DNA from: Orientallactaga sibirica
Taxonomy: Eukaryota > Chordata > Mammalia > Rodentia > Dipodidae
Length of the DNA: 64,000 bases
Assembly (NCBI GenBank): GCA_036365145.1
Contig: JAEOAD010000052.1
Span: 11,035,501-11,099,500, forward strand
Reading direction: 5' to 3'
The position numbers were made by a program, and so were the translations under genes. Below the pieces are notes generated by a model. That model was not told where the DNA came from, made no database searches, and saw only the letters and a program-made list of their open reading frames with translations. Shown in pieces: positions 43,061-54,463 of this stretch (positions are counted from its first letter, which is position 1; every line of letters starts with the position of its first letter).

Positions 43061-44952
43061 TCTGATTTAAACTTATTGCTCTGTGGTATAAGTGAAAAAA
43101 ATTTTTTATTAATTCCATCTCAGAATTTTTGTTAATGGTAAGCTTGAGTTTTTATGTAAAAATATATTAGGGGGTATTTTATACTTTACATATTTCTATA
43201 ATTTTTTGATAAATTAGAATAATATAATTTAAAAATTAACTTTCGAAATTATATTCATTTGCCTTTTTGTGTGTGGCACCCCTTCATATCATTACTATAT
43301 TGTAGTGGAATATAAATTCAAGAATGGTAAAAACAGCAAAACGAAACCAGATCGAGTCCTTCAAAGACTTTGTTTATAGTCTGCAAATGAAGAGACATTG
43401 ACGTGTTCTTAGTGCTTTTCAGTGTAGCACAGACTGTACACTGCTAGGGTCGTCTTGGTGCTTGAAGCAGTTTGGCTTACTTGAATTCTTAGCAAGAAAT
43501 CATTAACAATAGCAACAGCAACCAAACCCGCTGGACTTGCTGAGAAGTTCTGCAACCTTGTGGTCATGATTTTGGGTGCGGCTTTTCCAACTAAAATAAT
43601 GGTATGGTGTTGTATTATTTTCTGTGTCATAGCTCTATTCTAGTCAGTCCTCCCCCCCCCGCCCACCCGCACGTAATTTAGTCAGTTAATTAAGCAAGCC
43701 ATCATGTATTATGCCTGTTTTAACATAACACTATGTTACATTGAAGAGTGTTTATATCTTTAATGTTATGCCAGAGTAGCACAATTTTTAGATGCCTTGC
43801 ACCAATTTTATTTGAGGATTTGCATTTATTTATTAATATCAATTTTCTATCAAAGAATAAGATAAAATAATACCACCTTTTAGATTTGAATTTCCCTACT
43901 TATGTGCAGGTAGGAATTACACTCTTATACATCAGTGATTTATTTTAGGTATTTTAAATATTTATTCCTTGTTTTATACAGACTAAAAATTTCTGAATTG
44001 ACAACAGTGAATTTTTAAAATAATGTTTTCTGAGTATAAAATTTGAAAATATTTTAAAGTGTTCAGAAAAATTACCTGCAATCTCACCACCCAGAGAGAA
44101 CGCTGTTAAATACTTTTCTGTATTTACTTTTAGTCTTTGTGCTACTTATGAGTGTGTGCATATGTGTTTGTGTGTGTGCAATAACAAAACTAAGACTATA
44201 TTGATCATATAATTGTATATTCTGTGTTTTTAATAAGTACCTATCTACATTTTTGAAAATATGATTTTTATTTCAAATGGCTGCCTAATGTTCTGTTGCT
44301 TTGTATGAAAATACTATACTTAATCCAGTGTTTTCTTTGAATGTTAGGTTGTTCACAATCATCCTTATGTGTAAAATTGGAACTATTTGTCTTGTTCTCT
44401 AGGATATAGTCATGGAAATGGAATAAGTGGTTTACATGGTGAGAGTTTCTTAACCTCTTCAACACATGCCAAGTTACCTTTCAGAAAGATTGTACTGAAC
44501 TCACTGAGTACTGAGTACTCGTGTTACTGCCTTTCACCAACATCTTTTCTTCTATCTTTAACAATTTCTTAAGCAAGAAATTGGTTGTTTCTTTGGTCTT
44601 TTAAAAATGAGTTGTTTTCTATTTAACCATTATCGTCTTTCTGCAACCTTATTGAAAAGTATGAATACTGTCTGGCAGGGTAGACTAGTCCTAGAAATGT
44701 GATATACTGTATTTTTTTGTTTATTTGTTTTTCTTTTTTTGTTTTAAGAGAGGGTCTTTGTGTGCTCCACCCAGTGGTGTTTGTATAAACGTGAAGTGAA
44801 CACACAACAGGCAATATATAATTTAATGAAGGGTTGGGGAGTGCACTCAAGTGCTCCCTGAACTGACTGTACCTGCAGCTTTTATTCAGATTGAGGCAGT
44901 CAAAACAATGGTCAGCCTGGTCTCTCCAGCCTTGAACTGCACTTTTATTTTT
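43061..44952. other. Flank or distal 3' UTR, SINE-free
   Basis: Unique, AT-rich, no gene recognised. It could hold longer MEMO1 3' UTR isoforms. Confidence 0.45.
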
Positions 44953-45153
44953 AAAAAGATTTTTATTTTTATTTATTTGTTTATTAGAGACAGAGTAAGA
45001 GAGAATGGGCACGCCAGGGCCTCTAGCCCTGCAAACGAACTCCAGATGCATGTGCCACCATATGCATCTGGCTTGCGTGAGACCTGGAGAATCGAACCTG
45101 GGTCCTTAGGCTTTGCAGGCTGTTCCTTAACCGCTAAGCCATCTCTCCAGCCC
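44953..45153 (-). mobile_element. B2-type SINE, group A
   Basis: Antisense copy close to consensus, ending AAGCCATCTCTCCAGCCC. Confidence 0.92.
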
Positions 45154-45158
45154 TTATT

Positions 45159-45200
45159 TTTATTATTGAGGTAGGGTCTCATTCTAGCCCAGGCTGACTA
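45159..45200 (-). mobile_element. B1 SINE, 3' fragment
   Basis: Only GAGGTAGGGTCTCATTC and CCCAGGCTGAC remain. Confidence 0.75.
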
Positions 45201-45439
45201 TGTCTGTGCATAAGACAGAACACAGGTTTGTATCAGATCAGATCATGAGTTGTTTGTTTAGGTTTATTTCATTAGGAAATCTTTGGAGAAGCTGTGAATG
45301 CCTGTGTTCAAGAAGCTCCACCCAAGGCACATAGTGTTCCATGTCCCCAGGCTTAGCCTGTGCAAAGATTAGCCTTTTTTCCATTAGCTTGGTCTCCACA
45401 AGTCTCTCTCTATACAACAGGCTAGCCTAGCACTTTGTG

Positions 45440-45530
45440 TGGCCTGAATGGCCTCAAACTTATGATCATTTTGCTTCAGCCTCCCCAGTGCTGGGATTAT
45501 AGGCATTTGATAGTACTATGCCCAGCTTGT
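45440..45530 (-). mobile_element. Old B1-like fragment
   Basis: Antisense copy reading CCAGTGCTGGGATTATAGGC, diverged. The ~240 bases before it are unassigned. Confidence 0.6.
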
Positions 45531-45537
45531 ACTGCAC

Positions 45538-45593
45538 TATTTTATTTTATTTTATTTTATTTTATTTTATTTTATTTTATTTTATTTTATTTT

Positions 45594-45625
<32 letters not shown>

Positions 45626-45771
45626 CATGCCAGGGTCTTCAGCCACTGCAAACAAACTCCAGATGCATACACCACCTTGTGCATCTGGTTTATGTGGGTC
45701 CTGGGGAATTGAACCTGGATCCTTTGGCTTTGCAGGCAAGCACTTCAACCACTAAGCCATCTCTTCAGCCC
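45538..45771 (-). mobile_element. B2-type SINE, group A, with (TTTTA)n tail
   Basis: About 11 TTTTA units, then (GA)n, then the body. Confidence 0.92.
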
Positions 45772-45782
45772 TGTACTGTACT

Positions 45783-45922
45783 TTTAGTTTTGAAGTAGGG
45801 TCTCCTTCTAGCCCAGGCTGACCTGGAACTCACTCTATAGTTTAGGTTGTCCCTGAATTCACAATAATCTACTTCTGCCTTCTGAGTGCTGGGATTAAAG
45901 GCCTGTGTCACCATGCCTGGCT
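45783..45922 (-). mobile_element. B1 SINE
   Basis: Antisense copy. Flanks CTGTACTGTACTTTTA (45771) and CTGTACTGTACTTTTA (45921) are the same, a good target-site duplication. Confidence 0.92.
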
Positions 45923-45999
45923 GTACTGTACTTTTAAAGCTAGAATATTTAACATCACTCTGCATCCATAGAATATGAATGAAGCTTTTCCATCTGTTT

Positions 46000-46172
46000 T
46001 ATTATGTTTTTTTTTTTTTGTTTGTTTGTTTGTTTTTTGAGGTAGGATCTCACTCTAGCTCAGGCTGACCTGGAATTCACTATGTAGTCTCAGGGTGGCC
46101 TCAAACTCACGGCGATCCTCCTACCTCTGCCTCCTGAGTGCTGGGATTAAAGGTGTGTGCACCATGCCTGGC
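46000..46172 (-). mobile_element. B1 SINE with target-site duplication
   Basis: Antisense copy with (TTTG)n. AGCTTTTCCATCTG occurs at 45983-45996 and 46174-46187. Confidence 0.94.
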
Positions 46173-46858
46173 TAGCTTTTCCATCTGGTTTTGAGGTAGA
46201 ATTCTAAATTGTTAGGTGTTGGGTTCTAGTTCTGTCTCCGTCAGTAATTAGTTCTCTGAACTTAAGTTGTTATCTGAGCAGCGTGCAGGTGACCTGAAGC
46301 ACATCTCGTTTAAAAATACTCGTGACTTTATTAATAGATTCTGCTGTCACATGTTAAATAGGTACACGACTGAGTACAAGGCATTTTGATTTCAGTTATT
46401 TATACATGCATATTAAAATTTTGTTTACAAAAAAGAAAATTAGTTCACATTATCTAATGCAGCTATATTTAAATTGTTGATCTTAAAAAGCTTTCATATT
46501 TTAAGTGCCTTTAAAAGTTCGTATTTCAATTCTTAAAAAGGAAAAGAAATTGTATAGTTCTGTACAGCTGCATTTTTCTTATGTACCTTTGAGTTATTTG
46601 CAGCAACTTTTTTTTAGCCTTACATTGCACAGAACAACACACTCATGGATCCTTCACTGTCCAACTAGTCAGTCCTTATGAGGTGGTCAGTGGGCAGGTA
46701 AGTATGCGCTGTGTCTTGAGTAGGTGCCACATCTTTACGGAGAGAAGATCAAAGAACCAGTCCGATAGCCAGTGCTCAGTCTGTGTCAGCGTGAGTGCTG
46801 CTTCCTGACCTCTGGTTCCTGGCTCTGGTTCTAGTTTGGTGCGTGTAGTTTATGCTCC

Positions 46859-47068
46859 AGATGAGGGTTTGAAAATATTTTTTGTTGGGCTTCACATGCC
46901 AAAACAGCCTTTGAGTCTGGAGTCTCCTTCTTTGCCGTTGCAGTACAAAAGCAGCCATAGACAATGTGTGATTCAATGAATATGAATATATTTCAATAAA
47001 ACTTTATTTACACAAAAATGTAACGCTGAACCTGGCCTGCAGACTGTGATTTGCTGTCTCTTGTCCTA
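46859..47068 (+). mobile_element. hAT-Charlie-type DNA transposon remnant
   Basis: AAAGCAGCCATAGACAATGT, TTTCAATAAAACTTTATTTA and CTGGCCTGCAGACTGTGATT occur in the order of a common mammalian hAT-Charlie element. It supplies an AATAAA at ~46995 that should not be taken as a gene end. Confidence 0.75.
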
Positions 47069-47496
47069 CGTGGTGTAGTTTGTTTGTAGTTCAGAGTTGA
47101 CTGGTTATCTAAACAGCAACAAGCGGTTGTGTTTCTGCACCCCCCCTCCTCTTAATTTGAAGTAGTGTCACTGACTAGACTTGTTGCTCATGGTCATAAA
47201 GGTAAGTGCAAGAATGAAGAACTGGAAGAGCAAGCACTGTTTGGTACCTAGCAGTCCTTTTGTTTACTGAAGCCATGGAGTTTACTTTGCTGCTGTAAAT
47301 TATAAGGAGTGATCGGTTCTTACACATTCTTTATTTTTTTTTTGGTGGGGGCGGGGCTCTCATGCATGCTAAGCATATGAACCACTTGCTGGGCTAAATC
47401 CTTAGCTGGTTATAAATACTCTGTTATTCTAAGCACCTGGATAAGTATAGCAGAGTGTAGGTGAATGGACTTTGTGGGTTTTTGCTGTTTATTTAA
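47069..47496. other. Flank sequence
   Basis: No gene. GCTCTCATGCATGCTAAGCA near 47360 may belong to an ID-like antisense remnant. Confidence 0.4.
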
Positions 47497-47592
47497 AAAA
47501 GGTCTTGCTGTGTGTCCTGAGCTGTCCTGCAACTTCTGATCTTGCCTAAGCCTAGTGCTGGGATTCTGGGTGTGTATCAGCACACCTGTTAC
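47497..47592 (-). mobile_element. Old B1-like fragment
   Basis: Antisense copy with GGTCTTGCTGTGTGTCCTGA and AGTGCTGGGATTCTGG. Confidence 0.6.
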
Positions 47593-47713
47593 CTTGTTAC
47601 AAGGGAAAGTTTTTGCTCGAGTATTTTAGGATGTTGAACCACTGTTGGAAAAGAAATATGAAATATGAAACATGCCATGTAAAGTCTTTTGGGAGTGGGG
47701 AGTATCATTTTCT

Positions 47714-47745
47714 ATTCTTTTTTTTTTTTTATTTGAGAGAGAGAC

Positions 47746-47782
<37 letters not shown>

Positions 47783-47969
47783 TAGAGAATGGGCATGCTA
47801 GCAGCCTTTCAGCCACTGTGGACGAACTCCAGACCCCCTTGTGGGCAAGTGTGGCATTGTGCCCTTGTGTCACTTTACATTTGGCTAAATATGGGACCTG
47901 GAGAATCGAACGGGCGTTCTTAGGCTTGGCAGGTAGGTGCCTTAACTGCTAAGCCATCTCTCCAGCCCT
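47714..47969 (-). mobile_element. B2-type SINE, group B
   Basis: Antisense copy with a (GA)n tail (47737-47790) and CCCCCTTGTGGGCAAGTG. Confidence 0.92.
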
Positions 47970-48008
47970 ATTGACTTTTTTTAACTTCATAAAAATGAAG
48001 AATAATTT

Positions 48009-48164
48009 TTTTTGGTTTGTTTTTTTTCAAGGTAGGATCTCACTCTAGTCCAGGCTGACCTGGAATTCACTATGTAGTCTCAGGGTGGCCTCGAACTCAT
48101 GGCAATCCCCCTACATCTCCCTCCCGAGTGCTGGGATTAAAGGCATTTGCCACCATGCCTGGCT
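48009..48164 (-). mobile_element. B1 SINE with target-site duplication
   Basis: Antisense copy flanked by AAAATGAAGAATAA and AAAATGGAGAATAA. Confidence 0.92.
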
Positions 48165-48179
48165 AAAATGGAGAATAAA

Positions 48180-50003
48180 TTTTAAGATGATGAAAAAAAT
48201 TACTATTATTCTAGATTGCAGAACACCTTACCAAGTAGTAGTACTAGTGCATAGAAGGGTGTATGGGAGTGTTTTCATAGTTGTCAGAGGATCTACTGGG
48301 AGATGTAAAAAGCCACATATACACTGCTGTTTAAACTCAGAACCATATATTGTTATGTTAAATTTGAAGAAAACATGATGAACTAAAGTGTCAGTACAAA
48401 GGCCTTTATGGATAATGGAGTAGAGTTGAAGGAAACAGGGGTAGAGGTATTAATTTTAGAGACGATGAGTTTAAGGAGAGGAAGTTTTCTTTATTTAAAT
48501 GACTGTCATCCAGGGGGAATAGAACTGTTCTGACCCAAGTAGAAAGATGAGTAGTAAGAACACTTAATGTCATATACGAAAATTGATGGTGATGAACGTG
48601 GCTCTGTCCCCTCTAAGATCATGGGAAGTATTCAAACAAAAACTTCCTCCGTAACTTTCCAGAGCAGGGCTGCGAAGCTGTGGGCATCAGCATTACCTGA
48701 AAGTCTCTTATGGGTGACGATGGCATAACCGCAATTAGCACACATCTTCAAGCTGACCTAAAGCTAACGGAGTTAGTACAAATTAAATGGAATACCAAGT
48801 TAATTTAAAATCAAACTATATTTTTTATCAGCTAATACTAACTTGAAATAGAGGGTATACATTTATAACATGTTTAATAGTGAAAACTTTGTTTTAACCA
48901 TTTTAACATCAAGTGAATTTCTACCAGTCTCTAATATAGATTTACAAGTGGTGGCTTTCTCAAACAGGTGCTTCTTCAAACTAAAAGATAGCAATAACAG
49001 TAGCAGAAAAGTGTATTGAGCTGGGAGAGCTTACTATTTTTATACATACTGTAATCAAAATATTAGGAGGGTGGCTGGCAGGTGGGAATTTTCCTGTCCG
49101 TTTTCTCTTACAGCATGTATCTGCACGTACTATTGAGGAGCGTGTCACGGCCATGCTCTGTGTTGTGAGCGCTCTCTCCAGCAATGTTGGTGTTTGAGCC
49201 CCCACCTGCTAAAGTCTCACTACATGGGTGACTGTTTGCTTGCCTGTCTGAGTTGACAGTCACTACTGAAGAGGCTGAGGGTTCTGATGACTCAAGGGTG
49301 GTTTCTATCTGGGATGGGTATATTATATTGTCTCCCTCTCTTTGCTTGCCCTCACATTCTGTATTCTTATTTTACTACAAGTGTTTGGCTATTACCCTAT
49401 AAAAATAATAAGGAACTTTTGTTACATCTTCTGATTGAGGAAGCCATAATATAATGCAATTGGAGTTTTGGTTATAAATTGTAAATTATAATCAAGTCAC
49501 ATTTCATACTGCAAACTAAAGTCTGCAATGTTTGTTATTTGATGTAATTGTGTATTTCATCCCTGTTATACCAATAATGAAACCAAAGAGAATATAAATG
49601 CTATTACTAAAAAGCTGTTGAAGGCCAAGTATATTCAATTATAAGTGGGACCTGAGTTCTGATCTTTAAAAATCTGCCATTGTAAATTTATGGAAAATAT
49701 TTTAAGTTTTCTGACTATGATAATTCTGAATTCCTTACTGAACATGATGTTAAAAAGAACTAAAAAACAGAAGATGAGAACAGTATATATATATATAAAA
49801 TATATATATATTATATATATATATTATCTGTATCATAATGACTTGAGTTTTGTGAGTTTCTAAACTAAATTGTAAAATCTCTTTTAATAAAGGTATTTTT
49901 AACTTTCATAAATTGGTATTTGTTCACTTTCAGTCACTTGAATTGTGAAGCATGGAGAACAAAAGATAGTTTTCATGTAAAGTGTCTTTTTGGTTTTTCT
50001 AAA
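48180..50003. other. Flank sequence, SINE-free
   Basis: No gene recognised. 48660-48710 (GGGCATCAGCATTACCTG) faintly resembles MER5-type DNA transposon sequence, too weak to call. Confidence 0.45.
49782..49828. repeat. (TA)n palindromic tract
   Basis: TATATATATA blocks with AAAT and TTAT interruptions over 47 bp. Self-complementary. Confidence 0.9.
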
Positions 50004-50193
50004 TATTTTATTTATTTTTATTTGAGAGAGAAAAAGAGAGAGAATAGGTGCACCAGGGCCTCCAGCCTCTGCAGACAAACTCCAGACGCATGCACCACCT
50101 TGTGCACCTGGCTTATGGGGTCCTGGGGAATCAAACTACTGTCTTTAGGCTTTGCAGGCAAGTGCCTTAAGTACTAAGCCATCTCTCCAGCCC
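50004..50193 (-). mobile_element. B2-type SINE, group A
   Basis: Antisense copy ending CATCTCTCCAGCCC. Confidence 0.9.
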
Positions 50194-50195
50194 AT

Positions 50196-50198
<3 letters not shown>

Positions 50199-50230
<32 letters not shown>

Positions 50231-50363
50231 AGGTAGGGTCTCACTGTAGCCCAAGCTGACCTGGAACTCACTCTGTAGTCTAAGGCTGGCCTCAAATTTA
50301 CAGTGATCTCCTACCTGTGCCTCCCAAGTGCTGGGATTAAAGGCATATGCCAATATGCCCAGC
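50199..50363 (-). mobile_element. B1 SINE with ~30-bp poly-T
   Basis: Antisense copy ending CAATATGCCCAGC. Confidence 0.9.
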
Positions 50364-50658
50364 CCATCATGTGAAGTGTTTTGTAAAGGCTAGCAAAATG
50401 CAAGCCTTTTAGTTGCTGTCTCCATTTACCGGTTTTAGTTGTGGAAATTATCAGACTATATAATGTGAAATGGATTGAGTGGTGGTGTGAGTGACCTGGT
50501 AAATTCATAACCATTGGCTTATGATTCCCAACTCAGTTTTTCTTTAAGCAGTACCCCATGGTGTTCACCATTACCTCGTAATGTTTCAGAAACATGGAAA
50601 ATGAGTGAAATTTGCTTTGGTTGAATTCCCAGTGGCTGTCCACTAACTCTAGTAGAAA

Positions 50659-50756
50659 ACACTATGTAGTCTCAGGGTGGCCTTGAACTCACAGCAGTCC
50701 TCCTACCTCTGCCTCCCAAGTGCTGAGATTAAAGATGTGCATCACCATGCCCAGAT
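50659..50756 (-). mobile_element. B1 SINE lacking its 3' part
   Basis: Antisense copy starting at ACTATGTAGTCTCAGGG with no poly-T. Confidence 0.85.
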
Positions 50757-50763
50757 TAAAATA

Positions 50764-50960
50764 TATATTTTTAATATTTATTTTTATTTACTTATTTATG
50801 AGCAAGAGAGAATGGGCACACCAGGGCCTGTAGCAATTGCAAACAAACTCCAGACGCATGCACCACTCTGTGCATTTGGCTTGTGTGGGTTCTGGTATCA
50901 AACCTGGGTCTTTAAGCTTCACAGGTAAGCGCTTTAACTGCTAAGCCATCTCTCCAGCCC
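50764..50960 (-). mobile_element. B2-type SINE, group A
   Basis: Antisense copy ending CTAAGCCATCTCTCCAGCCC. Confidence 0.9.
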
Positions 50961-50999
50961 TTAAAATATTTTTTAAAAAGGAAAACCCTATGGTGTGTG

Positions 51000-51345
51000 T
51001 AGTAGACAGCTTCAGGTTCACTAAGAAGAACTTCCAAACCAGGCAGGCACAGTCATGGAGGAAGGGCTATTTATTGAAGCTTACAGATCCAGAGCAAGTT
51101 CCATAATGGCAGAAGAAGCTGGCTTTTAGGGATCCTAGGGGGAAGGGAGAGCAGCTCTAAGCCAAAAACCACAAAAGCCACACCACAAACAAGTACACTT
51201 CAGGAATTGCAAATCCACCACCACACCTTAGGGCTGGATCCTAAGATCCACCCAGTGACACCTCCAGCTGGGTGGCTGCAGATCTAAGTTACAAATTTAA
51301 GGAAATCCTGAGTATATTGGGGGCCATCCTTTCAAACTACCACAG
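51000..51345. repeat. Probable unclassified interspersed repeat
   Basis: Blocks such as GCCACACCACAAACAAG, AGTGACACCTCCAGCTGGG and GGGGCCATCCTTTCAAACTA feel like a widespread rodent repeat, but I cannot name the family. Confidence 0.35.
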
Positions 51346-51453
51346 TGTGCTAGAAGCATCGCGCTGCAGGCAATTTCACTTTGGCCAGGTGAGTTGCTCC
51401 TGGTTTACTGGAACAAATCACTGGAAAGTTTTGAGGTTTTATAAATGCAATGA

Positions 51454-51632
51454 AAGTGTGGTTCAGTGGGTTAAAGGTGATTGCTTATAAAGCCTGCCAG
51501 CCCACGTTCAATTCCCTAGCACCCATGTAGAGCCAGATACAAAAGTTAGCACAATCATCTGGGATTAGGCAAGAGAACCTGGCACCCTTCCTCCCTACCC
51601 CCGCACACAAATAAGTAAAATTTAAAGTATTG
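51454..51632 (+). mobile_element. Old B2-related SINE
   Basis: Sense copy with TGGTTCAGTGGGTTAAAGG as A box and GTTCAATTCCCTAGC as B box. Confidence 0.75.
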
Positions 51633-51665
51633 ATAACATTGGGTTTCATTGTGGGTTTAAATATG

Positions 51666-51668
51666 CAT

Positions 51669-51715
<47 letters not shown>

Positions 51716-51717
51716 TT
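51666..51717. repeat. (TTTA)n microsatellite
   Basis: About 12 units at the tail side of the following B1. Confidence 0.95.
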
Positions 51718-51849
51718 TTGAGAGAGCATGTCATTCTAGCCTAAGCTGACCTGGAACTCACTCTGCCCTCCCAGGCTGGCCTTGAGTTCACAGTGATCCT
51801 CCTACCTGTGCTTCCTGAGTGCTAGGATTACAGGCATGTGCCCAGCTCA
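51718..51849 (-). mobile_element. B1 SINE, diverged
   Basis: Antisense copy with GAGAGAGCATGTCATTC in place of the usual GAGGTAGGGTCTCAC. Confidence 0.8.
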
Positions 51850-52005
51850 TATATTCTTAATAACTTTAGACTTCCATTTTCTCTGTTTGGAGGATTATTT
51901 TAAGATCTTAAAACTGCTTTTTGCTTATATAAAATACAGTACTTTCGTGTAATGGAACAGCGATGGAAATTGTCTTACAGGTGGTGAGGCTAAATGGCTA
52001 ACCTG

Positions 52006-52349
52006 GGTGATGGTTTAAATTAGCTGTCCTCCATCGACCCAGAAGCTCTGAATGGTAGGTCTCCAGCTGGTAGTAGTTTGGGAATTGGAACCCTGCTGGA
52101 GGAGGTGTGTTGTTGGGGGTCCGCTTATGGGTGTCATAGCCAGCTCCCCCTTGCCAATGTTTGGCTCACTCTCCTGCTGCTATTTTCTACCTGCTCTGGC
52201 AAAGGTGATGTCCACTCTCTGCTCTGCCATCTTTCCCTTGCCATCATGGAGTTTCCCCTTGTCCATAAGCCCAAATAAACCCCTTCCTCCCGCTAGCTGC
52301 TTTTGGTCAGGTACTTTGTTCCAGCAGCAAGAAGGTGACTGGAACACCC
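52006..52349 (+). mobile_element. Solo LTR, ORR1-like (ERVL-MaLR)
   Basis: The start (GTGATGGTTTAAATTAGC), CCAGCTGGTAGTAGTTTGGG, CCATGATGGA-like CCATCATGGAGTTTCCCC and CCCAAATAAACCCCTTCCTC follow the rodent MaLR LTR order. The AATAAA at 52274-52279 is the LTR's own signal. The end is GCAGCAAGAAGGTGACTGG. No internal retroviral genes are present. Confidence 0.8.
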
Positions 52350-52735
52350 CGCATACAGTTTACTGCAAGTGCCTGCAACTCTACCTTGGAGACCATGTTG
52401 GACATGCTGTGAAGATGGTGCTGGGGATCAGCCTTCAGCCAGAGGGCTAGAGCTGGAGGAGGGTGATTGCTGCTGTCTCAGCTTGCCTGGATTCATCTCA
52501 AAGCCTGTTTCCGGCAGTCTCCTAGAGTTCTCAGAGGCCTGCTCCTCAGTGCTTCTGAGCAGCCGAAAGCTGTTCTCTGCATATTCTGTCTTGTCTTCCT
52601 CTTCTCTGTCACTTCCCGTTCCTTTACCAGGGTTTATCACATGTATTTGAAGACCAGTCTGAATCTTATTCTGGGGACAAATAAGGATCTTGATTAGACA
52701 CATGCACGCACATGTGTGCATACGTGGAATAAAAA
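52350..52735. other. Unassigned GC-richer segment
   Basis: It lies between the LTR and a B1 and is richer in G+C than its surroundings. Short overlapping ORFs on both strands (for example + 52467-52697) show no recognised protein. It may be a decayed retrocopy or repeat. Confidence 0.4.
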
Positions 52736-52762
52736 AAAATTTGGATAAACATTAAAGTATCG

Positions 52763-52908
52763 TTGGGCATGGTGGTGCACGCCTTTAATATTAACACTCG
52801 GGAGGCAGAGGTAGGAGGATCACTGCGAGCTCCAGGCCAGCCAGAGATGACATAGTGAATTCCAGGTCAGCCTGGGCTAGAGTGAGACCTCTAAAAAAAC
52901 AAGATATA
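52763..52908 (+). mobile_element. B1 SINE
   Basis: Sense copy with TTAATATTAACACTCGG in place of the usual TTAATCCCAGCACTCGG. Confidence 0.9.
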
Positions 52909-52920
52909 AAAACCAAAGTA

Positions 52921-53135
52921 GGGGCTAGAGAGATGGCTTAGTGGTCAAGCACTTGCCTGTGAAGCCTAAAGACCCCGGTTCAAGGCTCCATTACCCAGGA
53001 CCCACAATAAGCCAGATGCACAAGGTGGCACATGCATCTGAGTTCCTTTGCAGTGGCTGGAGGCCCTGGTGCGCCATTCTCTCTCTCTCTGCCTCTTTCT
53101 GTCTGTCGCTCTCAAATAAAAACAAAGAAAAAAAG
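52921..53135 (+). mobile_element. B2-type SINE, group A
   Basis: Sense copy with an insertion (AAGGCTCCATTA) in the B-box region. Confidence 0.9.
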
Positions 53136-53364
53136 ACCAAAGTATCTTAGATGTACAGTCACATTCATGTTCAGTTTCATTTCTTTAGCTTTGTAGTAAC
53201 AAGGGAAAGGAAGATTAAAGATTAGACTCTAGATAGCTTGTGCTTTAAAAAAGGTATGGAGTAGTTACATGGAAAGGACAAAATGGATAGTTTTTGCAGA
53301 ACTGAAATTAGAATTTGGTAAAATCACATCTAGAGAGTAGGTGGTAGTTGGATTCAACTTTTCT

Positions 53365-53402
53365 TCCCTCCCTCCCTCCCTCCCTTCTTTCTTTCTTTTT
53401 TT
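53365..53402. repeat. (CCCT)n/(TTTC)n tract
   Basis: A pyrimidine tract just before a B1. Confidence 0.85.
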
Positions 53403-53546
53403 GATTTCTTAAGGTAGGGTCTCGCTCTAGCCCAGGCTGACCTGGAATTCACTCTGTAGTCTCAGGGTGGCCTCAAATTAAGGCGATCCTCCTTCCTTTG
53501 CCTCCCAAGTGCTGGGATTAAAGGTGTGCGCCACCACACCCGGCTG
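53403..53546 (-). mobile_element. B1 SINE with target-site duplication
   Basis: Antisense copy. GGATTCAACTTT lies at ~53350 and ~53547. The pyrimidine tract lies inside the duplication. Confidence 0.92.
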
Positions 53547-53757
53547 GGATTCAACTTTCTTATTGCCAAGAGTTGCTTGGTTCTGAGCAGAGATGAGGAC
53601 TTCGTGCATCTCTGATTGTGAGGATCCATTCAGTGCCTGAACAGTTGTCACAAAGATTCTGTGATCTGTAAAAACCAAGACTTGACATGTCTTCTTAGGA
53701 TTAAAGAATATGAAAGTTATAATTTTAATATGATCTACATCATATTTAATGGCTCTT

Positions 53758-53991
53758 TTTTTTTGGAGAGAGACACACACAGAAAGAGAGAGAGAGAGAG
53801 AGAATGGGCGTGCCAGCAGCCTTTCAGCTGCTGTGAACGAATTCCAGACATGTGCACCCCCTTGTGGGCAAGAGTGGCATTGCACCTTTGTGTCACTTTT
53901 TGCATATGGCTAAATGTGGCATCTGGAGAATCTAACAGGAGTTCTTAGGCTTGGCAGGCAGGCACCTTAACCGCTAAGCCATCTCCCAGCC
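53758..53991 (-). mobile_element. B2-type SINE, group B, with target-site duplication
   Basis: TTTAATGGCTCTT flanks it at 53745-53757 and 53992-54004. Confidence 0.94.
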
Positions 53992-54116
53992 TTTAATGGC
54001 TCTTATAATAAAAAAAGATAGTCTGGAGTTGGTACCTTATATGCGCTATTGTATTTAGATATTTTGTTGACTTAAAATTATTCTGTGTGTTTATGTGCGC
54101 AAATGAATGCCAATGG

Positions 54117-54193
54117 CCAGTTGTACGTAGGTGCTGGGGATTGAACCCAGGTCAACAGGCAGTGCCTGTGCCTGCTGAGCCATCTCGCCAGCG
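54117..54193 (-). mobile_element. tRNA-derived SINE head, ID/B4-like
   Basis: Antisense copy with GGGGATTGAACCCAGGTC and CTGAGCCATCTCGCCAGC. Confidence 0.6.
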
Positions 54194-54210
54194 CCTCTGT
54201 TGCTTCTTTT

Positions 54211-54463
54211 TCCTCTCTTTTTGGAGCGAGACACACAGAGAGAGACAGAGAGAAAGGGAGAGGAAGACAGATAGAGAATGGGCACGCCAGCAGCCTCTCA
54301 GCTGCTGTGAATGAAATCCAGATGCGTGTGCCCCCTTGTGGGCAAGTGTGGCATTGCGCCCTTGCATCACTTTGCATCTGGCTAAACGTGGGACCTGGAG
54401 ATTAGAACTGATGTTCTTAGGCTTAGTAGGCAGGCGCCTCAACCGCTAAGCCATCTCCCTAGC
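54211..54463 (-). mobile_element. B2-type SINE, group B, with 17-bp target-site duplication
   Basis: CCTCTGTTGCTTCTTTT occurs at 54194-54210 and 54464-54480 without mismatch. The 2.56-kb duplication begins inside the right copy. Confidence 0.95.

Noticed and set aside
44623..45051. 142-codon minus-strand ORF
   Set aside because: It runs from a B2-type SINE into unique sequence with lysine-rich low complexity. No homology recognised.
46990..47000. AATAAA as the end of a downstream gene
   Set aside because: It lies inside the hAT-Charlie remnant, whose consensus carries this sequence.
49886..49891. AATAAA near 49.89 kb as a distal MEMO1 end
   Set aside because: It is about 7 kb past the stop with many intervening SINEs and no supporting downstream element. 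It cannot be judged without transcript data.
52274..52279. AATAAA as a gene polyadenylation signal
   Set aside because: It is the standard signal of the MaLR LTR and no exon lies upstream.
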